From: Candidatus Pantoea deserta
GTDB lineage: Bacteria > Pseudomonadota > Gammaproteobacteria > Enterobacterales > Enterobacteriaceae
DNA: 64,000 nt
Assembly: GCF_003813865.1 (NCBI RefSeq)
Contig: NZ_RMVG01000001.1
Location: forward strand, 310,001 to 374,000
Direction of reading: 5' to 3'
The translations under genes and the position numbers were made by a program. Under the pieces are notes generated by a model. It was not told where the DNA came from. It searched no databases and worked only from the letters and a program-made list of their open reading frames with translations. Shown piece by piece: positions 1-9,637 of this stretch (positions are counted from its first letter, which is position 1; each line of letters opens with the position of its first letter).

Positions 1-37
1 AGAGATCGAGATGGGCATCACGGGCGTACAACTTCAT
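1..37 (-). CDS. folP: Dihydropteroate synthase, N-terminal fragment cut by the window edge
   Basis: Only the first 12 codons are inside the window. Read on the minus strand from the ATG at 37 they give MKLYARDAHLDLS-like sequence, which resembles the start of E. coli FolP (MKLFAQGTSLDLS). An AGGAG ribosome-binding site lies at about 47-51. FolP joins p-aminobenzoate to the pterin diphosphate in folate synthesis. It sits directly downstream of ftsH on the same strand, as in E. coli. A terminator-like hairpin lies between the two genes. The identification rests on a short match plus synteny. Confidence 0.7.
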   Translation of the reverse strand, partial: MKLYARDAHLDL

Positions 38-74
38 GGGGGAAATCTCCTCTGATTACCTGATTACGGATGTA

Positions 75-101
75 AAAAACCCCGGACCAGCCGGGGTTTT
101 T
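75..101 (-). terminator. Intrinsic terminator downstream of ftsH
   Basis: A GC-rich inverted repeat (AACCCCGG and CCGGGGTT arms with a short loop) is flanked by an A-run and a T-run, so on the minus strand it forms a stem followed by Ts. It lies between the ftsH stop and the folP start. It may end or partly attenuate ftsH transcription before folP. Confidence 0.75.
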
Positions 102-118
102 GCAAGGGTAAAACCCTG

Positions 119-2044
119 TTATTTGTCGAACTGCTCTGACATGGTGTTGCCAGGATTCGGCGTGCGCGGTTCATCAACCGGACGCGGCGCCTTCGGCGTG
201 CCGTTGCTGTCAGAATTGCTGCCTGGATCTTCCCAACCCGCTGGCGGACGCACTTCGCGGCGCGCCATCAGGTCGTCGATCTGCGGCGCATCAATGGTTT
301 CATACTTCATCAGCGCGTCTTTCATCGCGTGAAGGATGTCCATGTTTTCGCCCAGAATGCGGCGAGCGCGCTGATAGTTGCTGTCGATCAGGTGCTTAAC
401 TTCCTGGTCGATAATGCGCGCGGTTTCGTCGGACATGTGTTTCGCTTTTGCCACAGAGCGGCCCAGGAACACTTCGCCCTCTTCTTCCGCATACAGCAAC
501 GGACCCAGTTTTTCCGAGAAGCCCCACTGCGTCACCATGTTGCGCGCCAGGTTAGTGGCCACTTTGATGTCGTTAGAAGCGCCGGTAGAAACGTGTTCCG
601 CACCGTAGATGATCTCTTCCGCCAGACGGCCGCCGTACAGGGTAGAGATCTGGCTTTCCAGTTTCTGACGGCTGGCGCTGATAGCATCGCCTTCCGGCAG
701 GAAGAAGGTCACACCCAGCGCGCGGCCGCGCGGAATGATGGTGACCTTATGAACCGGATCGTGCTCCGGCACCAGGCGACCAATAATCGCATGGCCCGCT
801 TCGTGGTACGCGGTTGACTCTTTCTGCGCTTCCGTCATCACCATGGAGCGACGTTCCGCACCCATCATGATTTTGTCTTTCGCTTTCTCGAACTCAACCA
901 TAGAGACCACGCGCTTGTTTCCACGAGCGGCAAACAGCGCGGCTTCGTTCACCAGGTTGGCGAGATCCGCACCGGAGAAGCCCGGCGTACCGCGCGCGAT
1001 GATAGCCGCGTCGATGTCGGTCGCCAGCGGAACGCGGCGCATATGCACTTTCAGAATCTGCTCACGGCCACGCACGTCCGGCAGTCCGACCACAACCTGA
1101 CGGTCGAAGCGGCCTGGACGCAGCAGCGCAGGGTCGAGCACGTCTGGACGGTTCGTTGCCGCGATAACGATAATGCCTTCATTGCCTTCAAAGCCGTCCA
1201 TCTCAACCAGCATCTGGTTCAGCGTCTGCTCACGTTCATCGTGACCGCCGCCTAAGCCTGCGCCACGCTGACGGCCTACGGCGTCAATCTCATCGATAAA
1301 GATGATGCAGGGCGCGGCTTTCTTCGCCTGTTCGAACATGTCACGCACGCGAGATGCGCCGACACCCACAAACATTTCAACGAAGTCCGAACCTGAGATG
1401 GTAAAGAACGGCACCTTAGCTTCGCCCGCGATCGCTTTCGCCAGCAGGGTTTTACCGGTACCCGGCGGGCCAACCATCAGCACGCCTTTGGGAATTTTAC
1501 CGCCCAGCTTCTGGAAGCGGCTCGGCTCACGCAGATACTCGACCAGCTCGCCGACCTCCTCTTTCGCTTCGTCACAGCCTGCAACGTCGGCGAAAGTGGT
1601 TTTGATCTGATCTTCCGTCAGCATACGGGCTTTGCTTTTGCCAAAGGACATTGCGCCTTTACCGCCGCCGCCCTGCATCTGCCGCATAAAGAAGATCCAC
1701 ACGCCAATCAGCAGCAGCATCGGGAACCAGGAGATAAAGATTGAAGCCAGCAGGCTCGGCTCTTCCGGCGGTTCGCCAACCACTTTGACGTTTTTGGTCA
1801 ACAGGTTATCGAGTAACTTGGGATCATTGACAGGAATGTAGGTTGTATATTTATTACTGTCTTTCTTGATTACGTTAATCTCACGCCCGTTAATACGTGC
1901 CTCGCGGACCTGATCCTGGTTCACTTCCGACAGGAAGGTTGAATAATCAACCCTACGGCCATTCGACTCGCTGGGCCCAAAGCTCTGGAATACTGACATC
2001 AGCACGACCGCGATGACTAACCAGAGAATCAGGTTTTTCGCCAT
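119..2044 (-). CDS. ftsH: ATP-dependent zinc metalloprotease FtsH
   Basis: FtsH is a membrane-anchored hexameric AAA+ protease that degrades LpxC, sigma-32, unassembled membrane proteins and other substrates. The product is 641 residues from the ATG at 2044. It is near-identical to E. coli FtsH over its whole length: two N-terminal membrane segments (about 5-25 and 98-118), a Walker A GPPGTGKT near residue 195, the second region of homology, and the zinc site HEAGH near 415. A TTG three codons upstream would give MSDMAKNL; the ATG reading MAKNL matches the family and is preferred. The C-terminal tail is slightly divergent, as is usual. It is transcribed away from rlmE-proximal sequence toward folP, and probably forms the rlmE-ftsH operon known in E. 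coli. Confidence 0.98.
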   Translation of the reverse strand: MAKNLILWLVIAVVLMSVFQSFGPSESNGRRVDYSTFLSEVNQDQVREARINGREINVIKKDSNKYTTYIPVNDPKLLDNLLTKNVKVVGEPPEEPSLLASIFISWFPMLLLIGVWIFFMRQMQGGGGKGAMSFGKSKARMLTEDQIKTTFADVAGCDEAKEEVGELVEYLREPSRFQKLGGKIPKGVLMVGPPGTGKTLLAKAIAGEAKVPFFTISGSDFVEMFVGVGASRVRDMFEQAKKAAPCIIFIDEIDAVGRQRGAGLGGGHDEREQTLNQMLVEMDGFEGNEGIIVIAATNRPDVLDPALLRPGRFDRQVVVGLPDVRGREQILKVHMRRVPLATDIDAAIIARGTPGFSGADLANLVNEAALFAARGNKRVVSMVEFEKAKDKIMMGAERRSMVMTEAQKESTAYHEAGHAIIGRLVPEHDPVHKVTIIPRGRALGVTFFLPEGDAISASRQKLESQISTLYGGRLAEEIIYGAEHVSTGASNDIKVATNLARNMVTQWGFSEKLGPLLYAEEEGEVFLGRSVAKAKHMSDETARIIDQEVKHLIDSNYQRARRILGENMDILHAMKDALMKYETIDAPQIDDLMARREVRPPAGWEDPGSNSDSNGTPKAPRPVDEPRTPNPGNTMSEQFDK

Positions 2045-2156
2045 GTCACTCAAGGGATTAACCTCATATTACAACGGTGTTAACAGACAGCGTAGGGTAC
2101 TATATATCCTTCATACATGGAATCGCGGCCGGTGGGCTGCAACTTCATCAATTGGG

Positions 2157-2786
2157 CTATAGTTTGCGCCCTGTCGCCACAATGTACACTTCGCGCGAAC
2201 GAGATCGCGAAGCGTCCGGCTTACGAATTTTCACTTTCGTAAACAGGGAGCGAATTTCCCGCAGGTATTCATCGAAGCCATCTCCCTGAAACACTTTCAC
2301 TACAAAACTGCCGCCTGGTGCCAGGATGTCCCGACACATTTCCAGCGCCAGCTCAACCAGATACATTGACCGTGGAATATCAACAGCCGGCGTACCGCTC
2401 ATGTTAGGCGCCATATCCGACATGACCACCTGCACTTTTTGATCGCCAACACGCTCAAGCAGCGCCTTAATCACCGATTCTTCACGAAAATCGCCCTGAA
2501 GAAAATCGACACCGACGATAGGATCCATCGGCAGAATATCGCAGGCGATAATGCGTCCGCCAGAGCCGATCTGCTGCACCACGTACTGTGACCAGCCGCC
2601 AGGGGCCGCACCCAGATCTACCACGGTCATACCGGGTTTGAAAAGCTTGTCACCCTGTTGTATTTCATCAAGTTTAAACCAGGCGCGCGAACGCAACCCT
2701 TTTTTCTGTGCCTGTTGCACATATTTATCGCTAAAGTGTTCCTGTAACCAGCGGCTGGAGCTGGCTGAACGCTTTTTACCCGTCAT
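2157..2786 (-). CDS. rlmE: 23S rRNA 2'-O-methyltransferase (U2552)
   Basis: RlmE (FtsJ/RrmJ) methylates the 2'-OH of U2552 in the A-loop of 23S rRNA, a late step in 50S assembly. The product is 209 residues, the usual length, when started at the ATG at 2786 ([13 protein letters not shown]). The longer frame back to 2828 adds 14 residues not found in the family. The SAM-binding motif [11 protein letters not shown] is near residues 58-68, and SDMAPNMSG carries the catalytic Asp of the K-D-K-E set. It lies about 110 bp upstream of ftsH on the same strand, as in E. coli, and is divergent from yhbY. Confidence 0.97.
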   Translation of the reverse strand: MTGKKRSASSSRWLQEHFSDKYVQQAQKKGLRSRAWFKLDEIQQGDKLFKPGMTVVDLGAAPGGWSQYVVQQIGSGGRIIACDILPMDPIVGVDFLQGDFREESVIKALLERVGDQKVQVVMSDMAPNMSGTPAVDIPRSMYLVELALEMCRDILAPGGSFVVKVFQGDGFDEYLREIRSLFTKVKIRKPDASRSRSREVYIVATGRKL

Positions 2787-2912
2787 AATTTTCTCAACTA
2801 AATCGTCATCGTAGCGATAAACCTGCACGCAATGGGTCGCGTTGATTTGGTGATAACCCCGAGATGGCGGTAGAATGAACCGTTTTCAATCCCTGAGTAA
2901 GCAAAAAATACG

Positions 2913-3206
2913 ATGAATCTAAGTACCAAACAAAAACAGCACCTCAAAGGCCTTGCCCATCCACTGAAACCGGTGGTGATGCTGGGCGGCAACGGCCTGA
3001 CCGAAGGCGTGCTGGCCGAGATCGAATCTGCACTGGACCATCACGAACTGATCAAGGTGAAGATTGCCTCTGAAGATCGTGAAACTAAGCAGTTGATCGT
3101 TGAGGCTATCGTGCGTGAAACCAAAGCCAGCAACGTGCAGGTTATCGGCAAAACGCTGGTGCTGTATCGCCCTTCTAAAGAGAGCAAGATTTCTCTGCCG
3201 CGCTAA
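2913..3206 (+). CDS. yhbY: CRM-domain RNA-binding protein YhbY
   Basis: This 97-residue protein is a single CRM (chloroplast RNA splicing and ribosome maturation) domain, found associated with pre-50S ribosomal particles in E. coli. The sequence LKGLAHPLKPVVMLGG followed by NGLTEGV near residues 10-32 is the GxxG-containing RNA-binding core typical of the family. It is divergent from rlmE, with about 126 bp between the starts. A strong terminator follows at 3258-3283. Its neighbours rlmE-ftsH and greA are the same as in E. coli. Confidence 0.95.
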   Translation: MNLSTKQKQHLKGLAHPLKPVVMLGGNGLTEGVLAEIESALDHHELIKVKIASEDRETKQLIVEAIVRETKASNVQVIGKTLVLYRPSKESKISLPR

Positions 3207-3257
3207 GGCGTACGTCGGCAAGCCGACCAAAGAAAGTGCCATGCTCCCGCATGGGAT

Positions 3258-3283
3258 AAAAGGCCGCATCGCGGCCTTTTTCC
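3258..3283 (+). terminator. Intrinsic terminator of yhbY
   Basis: The sequence AAAGGCCGC-atc-GCGGCCTTTTT is a 9-bp stem with a 3-base loop and a T-tail on the plus strand. The A-run upstream means it could also act on the minus strand to stop greA transcripts, since yhbY and greA converge here. Confidence 0.8.
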
Positions 3284-3328
3284 ATTCTTTACATTATGCT
3301 GCAATGCTTTTCAAAGCGTAGCTGTCTC

Positions 3329-3805
3329 TTAAAGGTATTCCACTTTAAGAATTTCATACTCAACATCGCCGCCTGGGGTTTTGATGATGGTCACATCATC
3401 GACTTCTTTCCCCACCAGCCCACGCGCCATCGGCGAGTTTACCGAGATCAGATTTTGCTTAAAATCCGCCTCGTCATCGCCCACAATGCGATAGGTTGAC
3501 TCTTCATCCGTCTCAGTATTCAGCACGGTAACGGTCGCGCCAAAAATCACGCGGCCATTATTGGGCATCGCGGTGACGTCGATCACCTGCGCGTTAGAGA
3601 GCTTGGCTTCAATCTCCTGAATACGGCCTTCGCAGAAGCCCTGCTCTTCGCGCGCGGCATGGTACTCCGCGTTTTCTTTAAGATCGCCGTGCTCGCGAGC
3701 TTCAGCGATTGAGGCGATGATGCGCGGACGTTTTACCGTTTTCAGCTCGTTCAGCTCTTCACGCAGCTTTTCGGCGCCCCTTAACGTCATCGGAATCTGA
3801 TTCAT
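3329..3805 (-). CDS. greA: Transcription elongation factor GreA
   Basis: GreA enters the RNA polymerase secondary channel and stimulates cleavage of backtracked RNA. The product is 158 residues, the same length as in E. coli. It has an N-terminal coiled-coil domain with the conserved tip acidic residues in the stretch [10 protein letters not shown] through [20 protein letters not shown], then a globular C-terminal domain ending in [20 protein letters not shown] ribosome-binding site lies just upstream of the ATG. It is divergent from dacB; the 250-bp spacer should hold the greA promoter and leader. Confidence 0.98.
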   Translation of the reverse strand: MNQIPMTLRGAEKLREELNELKTVKRPRIIASIAEAREHGDLKENAEYHAAREEQGFCEGRIQEIEAKLSNAQVIDVTAMPNNGRVIFGATVTVLNTETDEESTYRIVGDDEADFKQNLISVNSPMARGLVGKEVDDVTIIKTPGGDVEYEILKVEYL

Positions 3806-4055
3806 TTAAGCTCCTCGCTCTCTTTCCTGTTTTAACGGCGTCATCCTGACCAGTGTCCACAGAAAAACCGGTTCTGTAGGGTCTGACCCTCGTTTTGCAA
3901 ACAAAAGAATCCTGACCCGGAAAAGGTTCCAGGCCAGAATGTGGTTTTGCATTTTGATACGTATTTTAACCCAGAGTTCCCTGCTGGTCATCGTTTACTT
4001 TCCACCGTAACGGGACGTAGTATTGACGCCTTCACCTGCCAGTTAACGCGAGATT

Positions 4056-5489
4056 ATGCGATTTTCACGACTTGTTACCGGATTAACCTGTGCGTTTATG
4101 CTGCAAGCACAAGCAGCGCCCGTTGATGAATACATGCAGTACTTGCCAGATGGTGCCAATCTGGCGTTGATGGTGCAGAAAGTCGGCGCCAGCGCCCCGA
4201 TAATCGATTATCACGGTAAACAGATGGCGCTACCCGCCAGCACCATGAAGGTGATTACCGCGCTGGCCGCGCTGCTGGAGCTGGGCGGCGACTACCGTTT
4301 TCAGACCACGCTGGAAACCAAGGGCGCGATTAGCGACGGGACGCTAAATGGCGATCTGGTCGCCCGCTTTGCAGGCGATCCTACGCTGAGCCGTCAGGAT
4401 CTGCGCAATATGGTGGCCGCGCTTAAAAAGCAGGGCGTCACGCATATTAAAGGCAACCTGGTGATCGATACCTCGGTATTTGCCAGCCATGATATGGCGC
4501 CGGGCTGGCCGTGGAACGATCTGACGCAGTGCTTCAGCGCGCCGCCGGGCGCGGCGATTGTGGATAAAAACTGTTTCTCCGTCTCGCTTTATAGCGCAAG
4601 CCAGCCAGGCGAAACCGCATTTGTGCGCATCGCCTCTTATTATCCCGCCCATATGTTCAGTCAGGTGCGCACCATCGGCCGTAACAGCGGCGAGGGACAG
4701 TATTGCGAGCTGGACGTGGTGCCGGGCGAACTGAATCGCTATACGCTGACCGGCTGTATGCGCCAGCGCGCGGAGCCGCTGCCGCTGGCGTTTGCCGTCC
4801 AGGACGATGCCGCCTGGGCCGGAGAAATCCTCAAGCAGGAGCTGCGTCAGGCCGATATCGACTACAGCGGGCATCTGGTGCGCCAGACGCAGGTGACGTC
4901 GCCGGGCACCGTGCTGGCTTCGACGCAGTCTGCGCCGCTGCACTCGCTGTTGCATACTATGCTGAAAAAGTCTGACAACATGATCGCCGATACGGTGTTC
5001 CGCACCATTGGCCATCACTATTTCAACGTGCCGGGCACCTTCCGCGCCGGATCGGACGCCATTCGCCGTATCCTGCGAGAGAAAGCGAATATTGATTTAG
5101 GCAACAGCATTCAGGTCGATGGCTCAGGCCTGTCGCGCCACGATCTTATCGCGCCGGATACCATGATGCAGGTATTGCAGTTTATTGCGAAGAACGACGC
5201 GACGCTGGATTACATCTCCATGCTGCCGCGAGCGGGCTATGACGGCACGCTGCAATATCGTGGCGGTCTGCACGAGGCGGGCGTTGACGGCAAAGTCTCG
5301 GCGAAAACCGGTTCGTTGCAGGGCGTCTATAACCTGGCGGGCTTTATTACTACGGCCAGCGGGTCGCGGGTCGCCTTTGTGCAGTTCCTGTCAGGCTATG
5401 CTGTGCCGCCGCAGGATCAGCGCACGCGACGTATTCCGCTGGTTCGCTTCGAGAGCCGTCTCTACAGGGACATCTATCAGAACAATTAG
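4056..5489 (+). CDS. dacB: D-alanyl-D-alanine carboxypeptidase/endopeptidase PBP4
   Basis: PBP4 is a periplasmic class-C penicillin-binding protein that trims and cleaves peptidoglycan peptide cross-links. The product is 477 residues. It has a signal peptide of about 20 residues (MRFSRLVTGLTCAFMLQAQA), the catalytic SxxK motif in ASTMK (Ser62, Lys65), the SDN motif in KKSDNMIAD, and KTG in SAKTGSLQG near residue 415. The length fits the family, with the inserted domain between SxxK and SDN. Only three bases separate its stop from the pmrA start, so dacB and pmrAB are probably co-transcribed. In E. coli obgE follows on the opposite strand; here the pmrAB and enterobactin genes intervene. Confidence 0.97.
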   Translation: MRFSRLVTGLTCAFMLQAQAAPVDEYMQYLPDGANLALMVQKVGASAPIIDYHGKQMALPASTMKVITALAALLELGGDYRFQTTLETKGAISDGTLNGDLVARFAGDPTLSRQDLRNMVAALKKQGVTHIKGNLVIDTSVFASHDMAPGWPWNDLTQCFSAPPGAAIVDKNCFSVSLYSASQPGETAFVRIASYYPAHMFSQVRTIGRNSGEGQYCELDVVPGELNRYTLTGCMRQRAEPLPLAFAVQDDAAWAGEILKQELRQADIDYSGHLVRQTQVTSPGTVLASTQSAPLHSLLHTMLKKSDNMIADTVFRTIGHHYFNVPGTFRAGSDAIRRILREKANIDLGNSIQVDGSGLSRHDLIAPDTMMQVLQFIAKNDATLDYISMLPRAGYDGTLQYRGGLHEAGVDGKVSAKTGSLQGVYNLAGFITTASGSRVAFVQFLSGYAVPPQDQRTRRIPLVRFESRLYRDIYQNN

Positions 5490-5492
5490 CAC

Positions 5493-6155
5493 ATGAAAAT
5501 ATTGATTGTTGAGGATGACGTTTTATTGCAGGCGGGCCTGATGCAGGCCCTGAGCAGTCAGGGCTATGCCGTTGACTGCGCCGCCAGCGCCGCTGAAGCG
5601 GATGCGCTGCTGCACAGCGCGCAGTACAGCCTTATCGTGCTGGATCTGGGTCTGCCGGATCGTGACGGCAGCGATCTGCTGCGGCAGTGGCGGCGATCCG
5701 GCGTCAACCTGCCTGTGTTGATCCTCACCGCGCGCGATGCGCTCAGCGACCGCGTTGAAGGACTCGATGCTGGCGCCGACGACTATTTGATCAAGCCGCT
5801 GGCGCTGGTCGAATTACAGGCGCGCGTTCGCGCGCTGATCCGCCGCTATCAGGGGCACAGCGATAATCTGCTGCAACAGGGCGATCTCACCTTAAATCTC
5901 TCCTCGCAGCAGGTGCTGCTGGAGAACCGGCCGCTTGACGTGACGCCAAAGGAGTTTGCGCTGCTGACGCGGCTGCTGATGCGCATTGGTCAGAACGTGC
6001 ATCGTGAAACCCTGCAACAGGATCTCTACAGCTGGCAGGATGACACCGGCTCCAACACGCTGGAAGTGCATATTCACAACCTGCGCCGCAAGCTCGGCAA
6101 AGACCGTATCAAAACCGTTCGCGGCGTCGGCTATCGGCTGGAGCACCGCGAATGA
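5493..6155 (+). CDS. pmrA: Response regulator PmrA (BasR)
   Basis: This OmpR-family DNA-binding regulator controls LPS-modification genes (L-Ara4N, phosphoethanolamine) after phosphorylation by PmrB. The product is 220 residues. The receiver domain has acidic residues ED at 7-8, phosphoacceptor Asp51 in VLDLGLPD, Thr in LILTARD and Lys in DYLIKPLA. The winged-helix C-terminus ends in NTLEVHIHNLRRKLG and TVRGVGYRLEH. Similarity to E. coli BasR is clear throughout, closest among OmpR-family regulators I can recall. It overlaps pmrB by four bases (ATGA). Assignment to PmrA rather than QseB-like paralogues is supported by the partner kinase. Confidence 0.88.
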   Translation: MKILIVEDDVLLQAGLMQALSSQGYAVDCAASAAEADALLHSAQYSLIVLDLGLPDRDGSDLLRQWRRSGVNLPVLILTARDALSDRVEGLDAGADDYLIKPLALVELQARVRALIRRYQGHSDNLLQQGDLTLNLSSQQVLLENRPLDVTPKEFALLTRLLMRIGQNVHRETLQQDLYSWQDDTGSNTLEVHIHNLRRKLGKDRIKTVRGVGYRLEHRE

Positions 6156-7210
6156 ACAGCATGCGTCAGCGCTTGCTGATTATGCTGGCGTTGATACTGC
6201 TGACCTGTCAGATCATGAGCGCGTTCTGGCTGTGGCATGAGAGCCGCGAGCAGATCAGTTTCCTCGTCAATGAAACCCTCTCCGCTAAAGCCCGTAACGA
6301 TCGCGTTGAAAATGAGATTCGGGAGGCTATCGCCTCACTGCTGCTGCCCTCAATCGTGATGGTTGGCCTGACGCTGGTGCTCTCTTTCTGGGCGATTAGC
6401 TGGATCGTGCGTCCGCTCCGCGCCTTGCAGACCAGCCTGGCGCAGCGCTCCGCCGATAATCTTACGCCGCTGCCTGTTGATTCTGATATGGAAGAGGTGG
6501 TCGCTGTGACCGGAGCGATTAACCAGCTGCTGGCGCGCCTTGACCATACGCTTCAGCAGGAACGGCTGTTTACCGCCGACGCCGCGCATGAGCTGCGCAC
6601 CCCGCTCGCCGGACTGCGTCTGCATCTGGAGCTGTTGCAGCAGCAGGGCGTGCCGCACAGCGACATGCTGGTGACGCGTATCGATCAGCTGATGCATACC
6701 GTTGAGCAGCTGCTGATGCTGGCGCGCGCCAGCCAGGCGCTGGCCAGCGGCCATGCGCAGCCGATTCGCTGGCTGACAGATATTCTTCGGCCCTTACAGC
6801 CAGAGATGCAAGAGCTGGTCGAACAGCGTCAGCAACAGCTTATCTGGCCGGTAAAAGAGGTGGCGCAGAGTCAGGGCGAACCGGTGCTGCTGCGCCTGCT
6901 GTTACGGAACTTGCTGGAGAACGCTTCACGCTATAGCCCGCCGGACAGCCAGATCGCGATTACGCTGGAAGAGGATGAACGCGGCATTGTGCTGAGCGTT
7001 ATTGATGAGGGACCGGGCATCGATCCCGATGCGGCGCAGGAGCTGACCCAGGCGTTTCGCCGTCGCGATCAGCGCTATGGCGGCAGCGGACTGGGACTGA
7101 ATATCGTGCTGCGCATTCTGCAAATGCACTATGGCGAGCTGCAATTAACCAATCGCAGCGATCGCAGCGGGCTGATTGCCCGCTGCATACTGCCGCTACG
7201 TCTGAACTGA
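6152..7210 (+). CDS. pmrB: Sensor histidine kinase PmrB (BasS)
   Basis: PmrB senses high Fe(III), Al(III) or mild acid in the periplasm and phosphorylates PmrA. The product is 352 residues. It has a first membrane segment at about 8-27, a short periplasmic loop of about 35 residues, a second segment at about 62-82, then HAMP, the phosphoacceptor His146 in TADAAHELRTPLAG, an N box LLRNLLENASRYS and G boxes DEGPGID and GGSGLGLNIV. The loop holds two ExxE motifs (E30-E33 in HESREQ and E55-E58 in NEIREA). The second matches the EIRE iron-binding motif of E. coli and Salmonella PmrB. Its stop codon directly abuts the stop codon of the convergent fepA with no spacer. Confidence 0.9.
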   Translation: MNSMRQRLLIMLALILLTCQIMSAFWLWHESREQISFLVNETLSAKARNDRVENEIREAIASLLLPSIVMVGLTLVLSFWAISWIVRPLRALQTSLAQRSADNLTPLPVDSDMEEVVAVTGAINQLLARLDHTLQQERLFTADAAHELRTPLAGLRLHLELLQQQGVPHSDMLVTRIDQLMHTVEQLLMLARASQALASGHAQPIRWLTDILRPLQPEMQELVEQRQQQLIWPVKEVAQSQGEPVLLRLLLRNLLENASRYSPPDSQIAITLEEDERGIVLSVIDEGPGIDPDAAQELTQAFRRRDQRYGGSGLGLNIVLRILQMHYGELQLTNRSDRSGLIARCILPLRLN

Positions 7211-9442
7211 TCAGAAATGCGTATTCAGGCTGACATAATACGTCCGACCTGACTCGTTATAGGTATTGGCGCCCGCGCCATACAAATAAGAGTTGGTGGT
7301 AGCATTGCCGGTAGTCTGCGCGTTGCCCTGTCGATAGTGACGTTTATCAAACAGGTTATCGACTCCCACCGTCACGCTGGCGTACTTGTTGACGTCATAG
7401 GTGCCGCTCAGGCCCACGATTGAGTAAGGGCTGACCTCATCGGTGGCGCTGCCGGTCACCGCATTGCCCTTGTAGTCATACTTTTTCGGCACCTGCTTGC
7501 CATACCAGGTCAGGGTGGTTTGCAGCGACAGATCCTGTGTCGCCTGCCAGCTCAGCGTAGAGTTCAGCGTGTAATCAGGAATAATCGACAGGCGATCGCC
7601 GGTCTCTTTATTCTTGCTCTGCAACATATAGGTAAAGTTATTATTCCACGCAATGCTGTCTGTAACTGGAATATTTACCGTGCCTTCCAGTCCTTCGACG
7701 ACGGCTTTCGGTACGTTTTCCCACTTATAGATGTCGGTGGTGCCGTTCGCGGCTTTGCCGGAAGGCGCATAGCCCGCTTCGATTTTATTGCGGTAGTCGT
7801 TGCGGAACCAGGTCAGCCCCGCCTGATAGCCTTCATGCTTCCACTCCAGCCCAATCTCTTTGTTGATGCTGTTTTCCGCTTTCAGATCCCGGTTGCCCTG
7901 CAAATAGCACGCGCCTGTGCTGGCCGCGCAGCCTTGCCCGTTGCTGTAGAGCAGATAGTTCGGGTTGGTCTGATACAGGCTCGGCGCTTTATAAGCGCGG
8001 CCAATTCCCATCTTCAGCGTGAAATCATCGCCCAGCCCCTGAGAAAGATTCAGCGACGGACTCCAGTTATTGCCGACGATCGAGTGATGATCGAAGCGCA
8101 GGCTCGGCGTCAGCATGGTGCTGTCGGTCAGCTCCATATTGTCTTCGGCAAACAGCGAGAAGATTTCCGCCTGCGAATAAGGACTACGACCCGTGCTGGA
8201 GATGCCCGGCACCGCGCCATTGGACGCCGCCTGGGTGGTCGACGACGGATCTTTCATGCGCTGCTGGTTCCATTCAATCCCCATGGTAGCGGTCTGATTG
8301 ACCAGCAGCTCAAAGGGCACGCTGACTTCACTGTGCAGCAGCACATCATCCAGCTGAATAGTATTAAAGCCGCTGTTAGAGAAGATGCCTTCCGTGCCGC
8401 CCGCCAGCCCCTCATTGATGCGTGAGTTGCGGGTATTTTCATAGCGCGCGTAGGTGTTGGTGCTGACGCCGTTATCCCAGGCGCCGGTCCACTTAACGGC
8501 GAAATTCTGGCGATAAAGACGGTTGGTCTCGTCGCCGTACAGGCTTTTTACCAGCGCGCTGGTGTTGGTGTTCTGGGTATCACCTGCATAGAGGTTGCCC
8601 TGGCGGCTGTAGCCCGCCTGAAACTCCAGCGCCTGCATCGGCGCAAACGCCCAGCGCAGCATGGCGTTAATATCTTTATTCACCACGCCTTCGCGGCCTG
8701 CCGGATAGCTGCCGGCATAGCTTCCGGTGCGCTCTGCCTCATGACCTTCGTTAATGTCGTAAGCGTCGGCCTGAGTCTTTGCCAGATTGCCGTAAAGGCG
8801 GAAGCTGACGTCATCGCCCAGCGGCCCTTCAAGGCTGAAATTGGTGCGACGGGTCGCGCCTTCGGCCTTATGTTCGGGCACGTTGTAATAGGCGTTCCAG
8901 GAACCGTGCCACGCCTTATCGTCATACTTTTTGGTGATGATATTCACCACGCCGCCCGCCGCGCCGTTGCCGTAGCGCACCGCTGCCGGGCCGCGAATCA
9001 CTTCGATACGCTCAATCATCTCCGGCGGCACCCAGTTGGTATCGCCGCGCGTATCACGTTCGCCGCGCCAGCCGAGACGAACCGAGTTGCGGCTGGAAAC
9101 CGGCATGCCGTCCACCAGAATCAGCGTATTTTCCGGTCCCATACCGCGAATATCGATCTGACGATTGTTACCGCGCTGGCCGCTGGTGGAGTTGCCGGTC
9201 AGGTTGACGCCCGGCATGGTACGGATGATTTCCGACACGTCGCGGGCGGGCGGACGCTTTTTAATTTCGTCGGCGGTAATAGTGGAAACGCCAGGGGCCT
9301 GCAAATTCTGCTGCGCGGCGCTGACGACCATCGTATCGCCGTTGCTGGATGAAGAGGTGCTGGTGTCCGCAGCCTGTACGCTGGCTGTGGCAAGGCCAAG
9401 TTCGATCAGAATGGCTAATGACAAACGCGATAATTTAGGCAT
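7211..9442 (-). CDS. fepA: TonB-dependent ferric-enterobactin receptor FepA
   Basis: FepA is the outer-membrane beta-barrel that imports ferric enterobactin using TonB energy. The product is 743 residues. It has a signal peptide of about 24 residues ending SVQA, then a TonB box DTMVVSA at about 37-43, a plug domain with ITADEIKKRPPARDVSEI and NTLILVDGMPV, and IERIEVIRGPAAVRYG. A 22-strand barrel follows, ending in the typical C-terminal aromatic YYVSLNTHF. GNGAAGGVVNIITKK is the conserved plug-barrel junction. It is the best match to FepA/PfeA-type receptors and is divergent from fes across a Fur-controlled region. In E. coli entD follows fepA; here pmrB does, in convergent orientation. Confidence 0.93.
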   Translation of the reverse strand: MPKLSRLSLAILIELGLATASVQAADTSTSSSSNGDTMVVSAAQQNLQAPGVSTITADEIKKRPPARDVSEIIRTMPGVNLTGNSTSGQRGNNRQIDIRGMGPENTLILVDGMPVSSRNSVRLGWRGERDTRGDTNWVPPEMIERIEVIRGPAAVRYGNGAAGGVVNIITKKYDDKAWHGSWNAYYNVPEHKAEGATRRTNFSLEGPLGDDVSFRLYGNLAKTQADAYDINEGHEAERTGSYAGSYPAGREGVVNKDINAMLRWAFAPMQALEFQAGYSRQGNLYAGDTQNTNTSALVKSLYGDETNRLYRQNFAVKWTGAWDNGVSTNTYARYENTRNSRINEGLAGGTEGIFSNSGFNTIQLDDVLLHSEVSVPFELLVNQTATMGIEWNQQRMKDPSSTTQAASNGAVPGISSTGRSPYSQAEIFSLFAEDNMELTDSTMLTPSLRFDHHSIVGNNWSPSLNLSQGLGDDFTLKMGIGRAYKAPSLYQTNPNYLLYSNGQGCAASTGACYLQGNRDLKAENSINKEIGLEWKHEGYQAGLTWFRNDYRNKIEAGYAPSGKAANGTTDIYKWENVPKAVVEGLEGTVNIPVTDSIAWNNNFTYMLQSKNKETGDRLSIIPDYTLNSTLSWQATQDLSLQTTLTWYGKQVPKKYDYKGNAVTGSATDEVSPYSIVGLSGTYDVNKYASVTVGVDNLFDKRHYRQGNAQTTGNATTNSYLYGAGANTYNESGRTYYVSLNTHF

Positions 9443-9637
9443 TTTTTATGTTCCTGGATTGCCAGCGGAACCAGACGGGTTCCTGCGGGCGCGCCGGTGA
9501 AAGAGTCTTTCTTTTAGGCACGCATTCCAGCCGAACCCAGGCTCTCCTTCGCGGAACATTGCCTGACAATGCAGACAGATGAGGCTGGCGGAACGCATGC
9601 GCTCCTCATATCGGAGCGGGAAACACCCTATTGCAAA

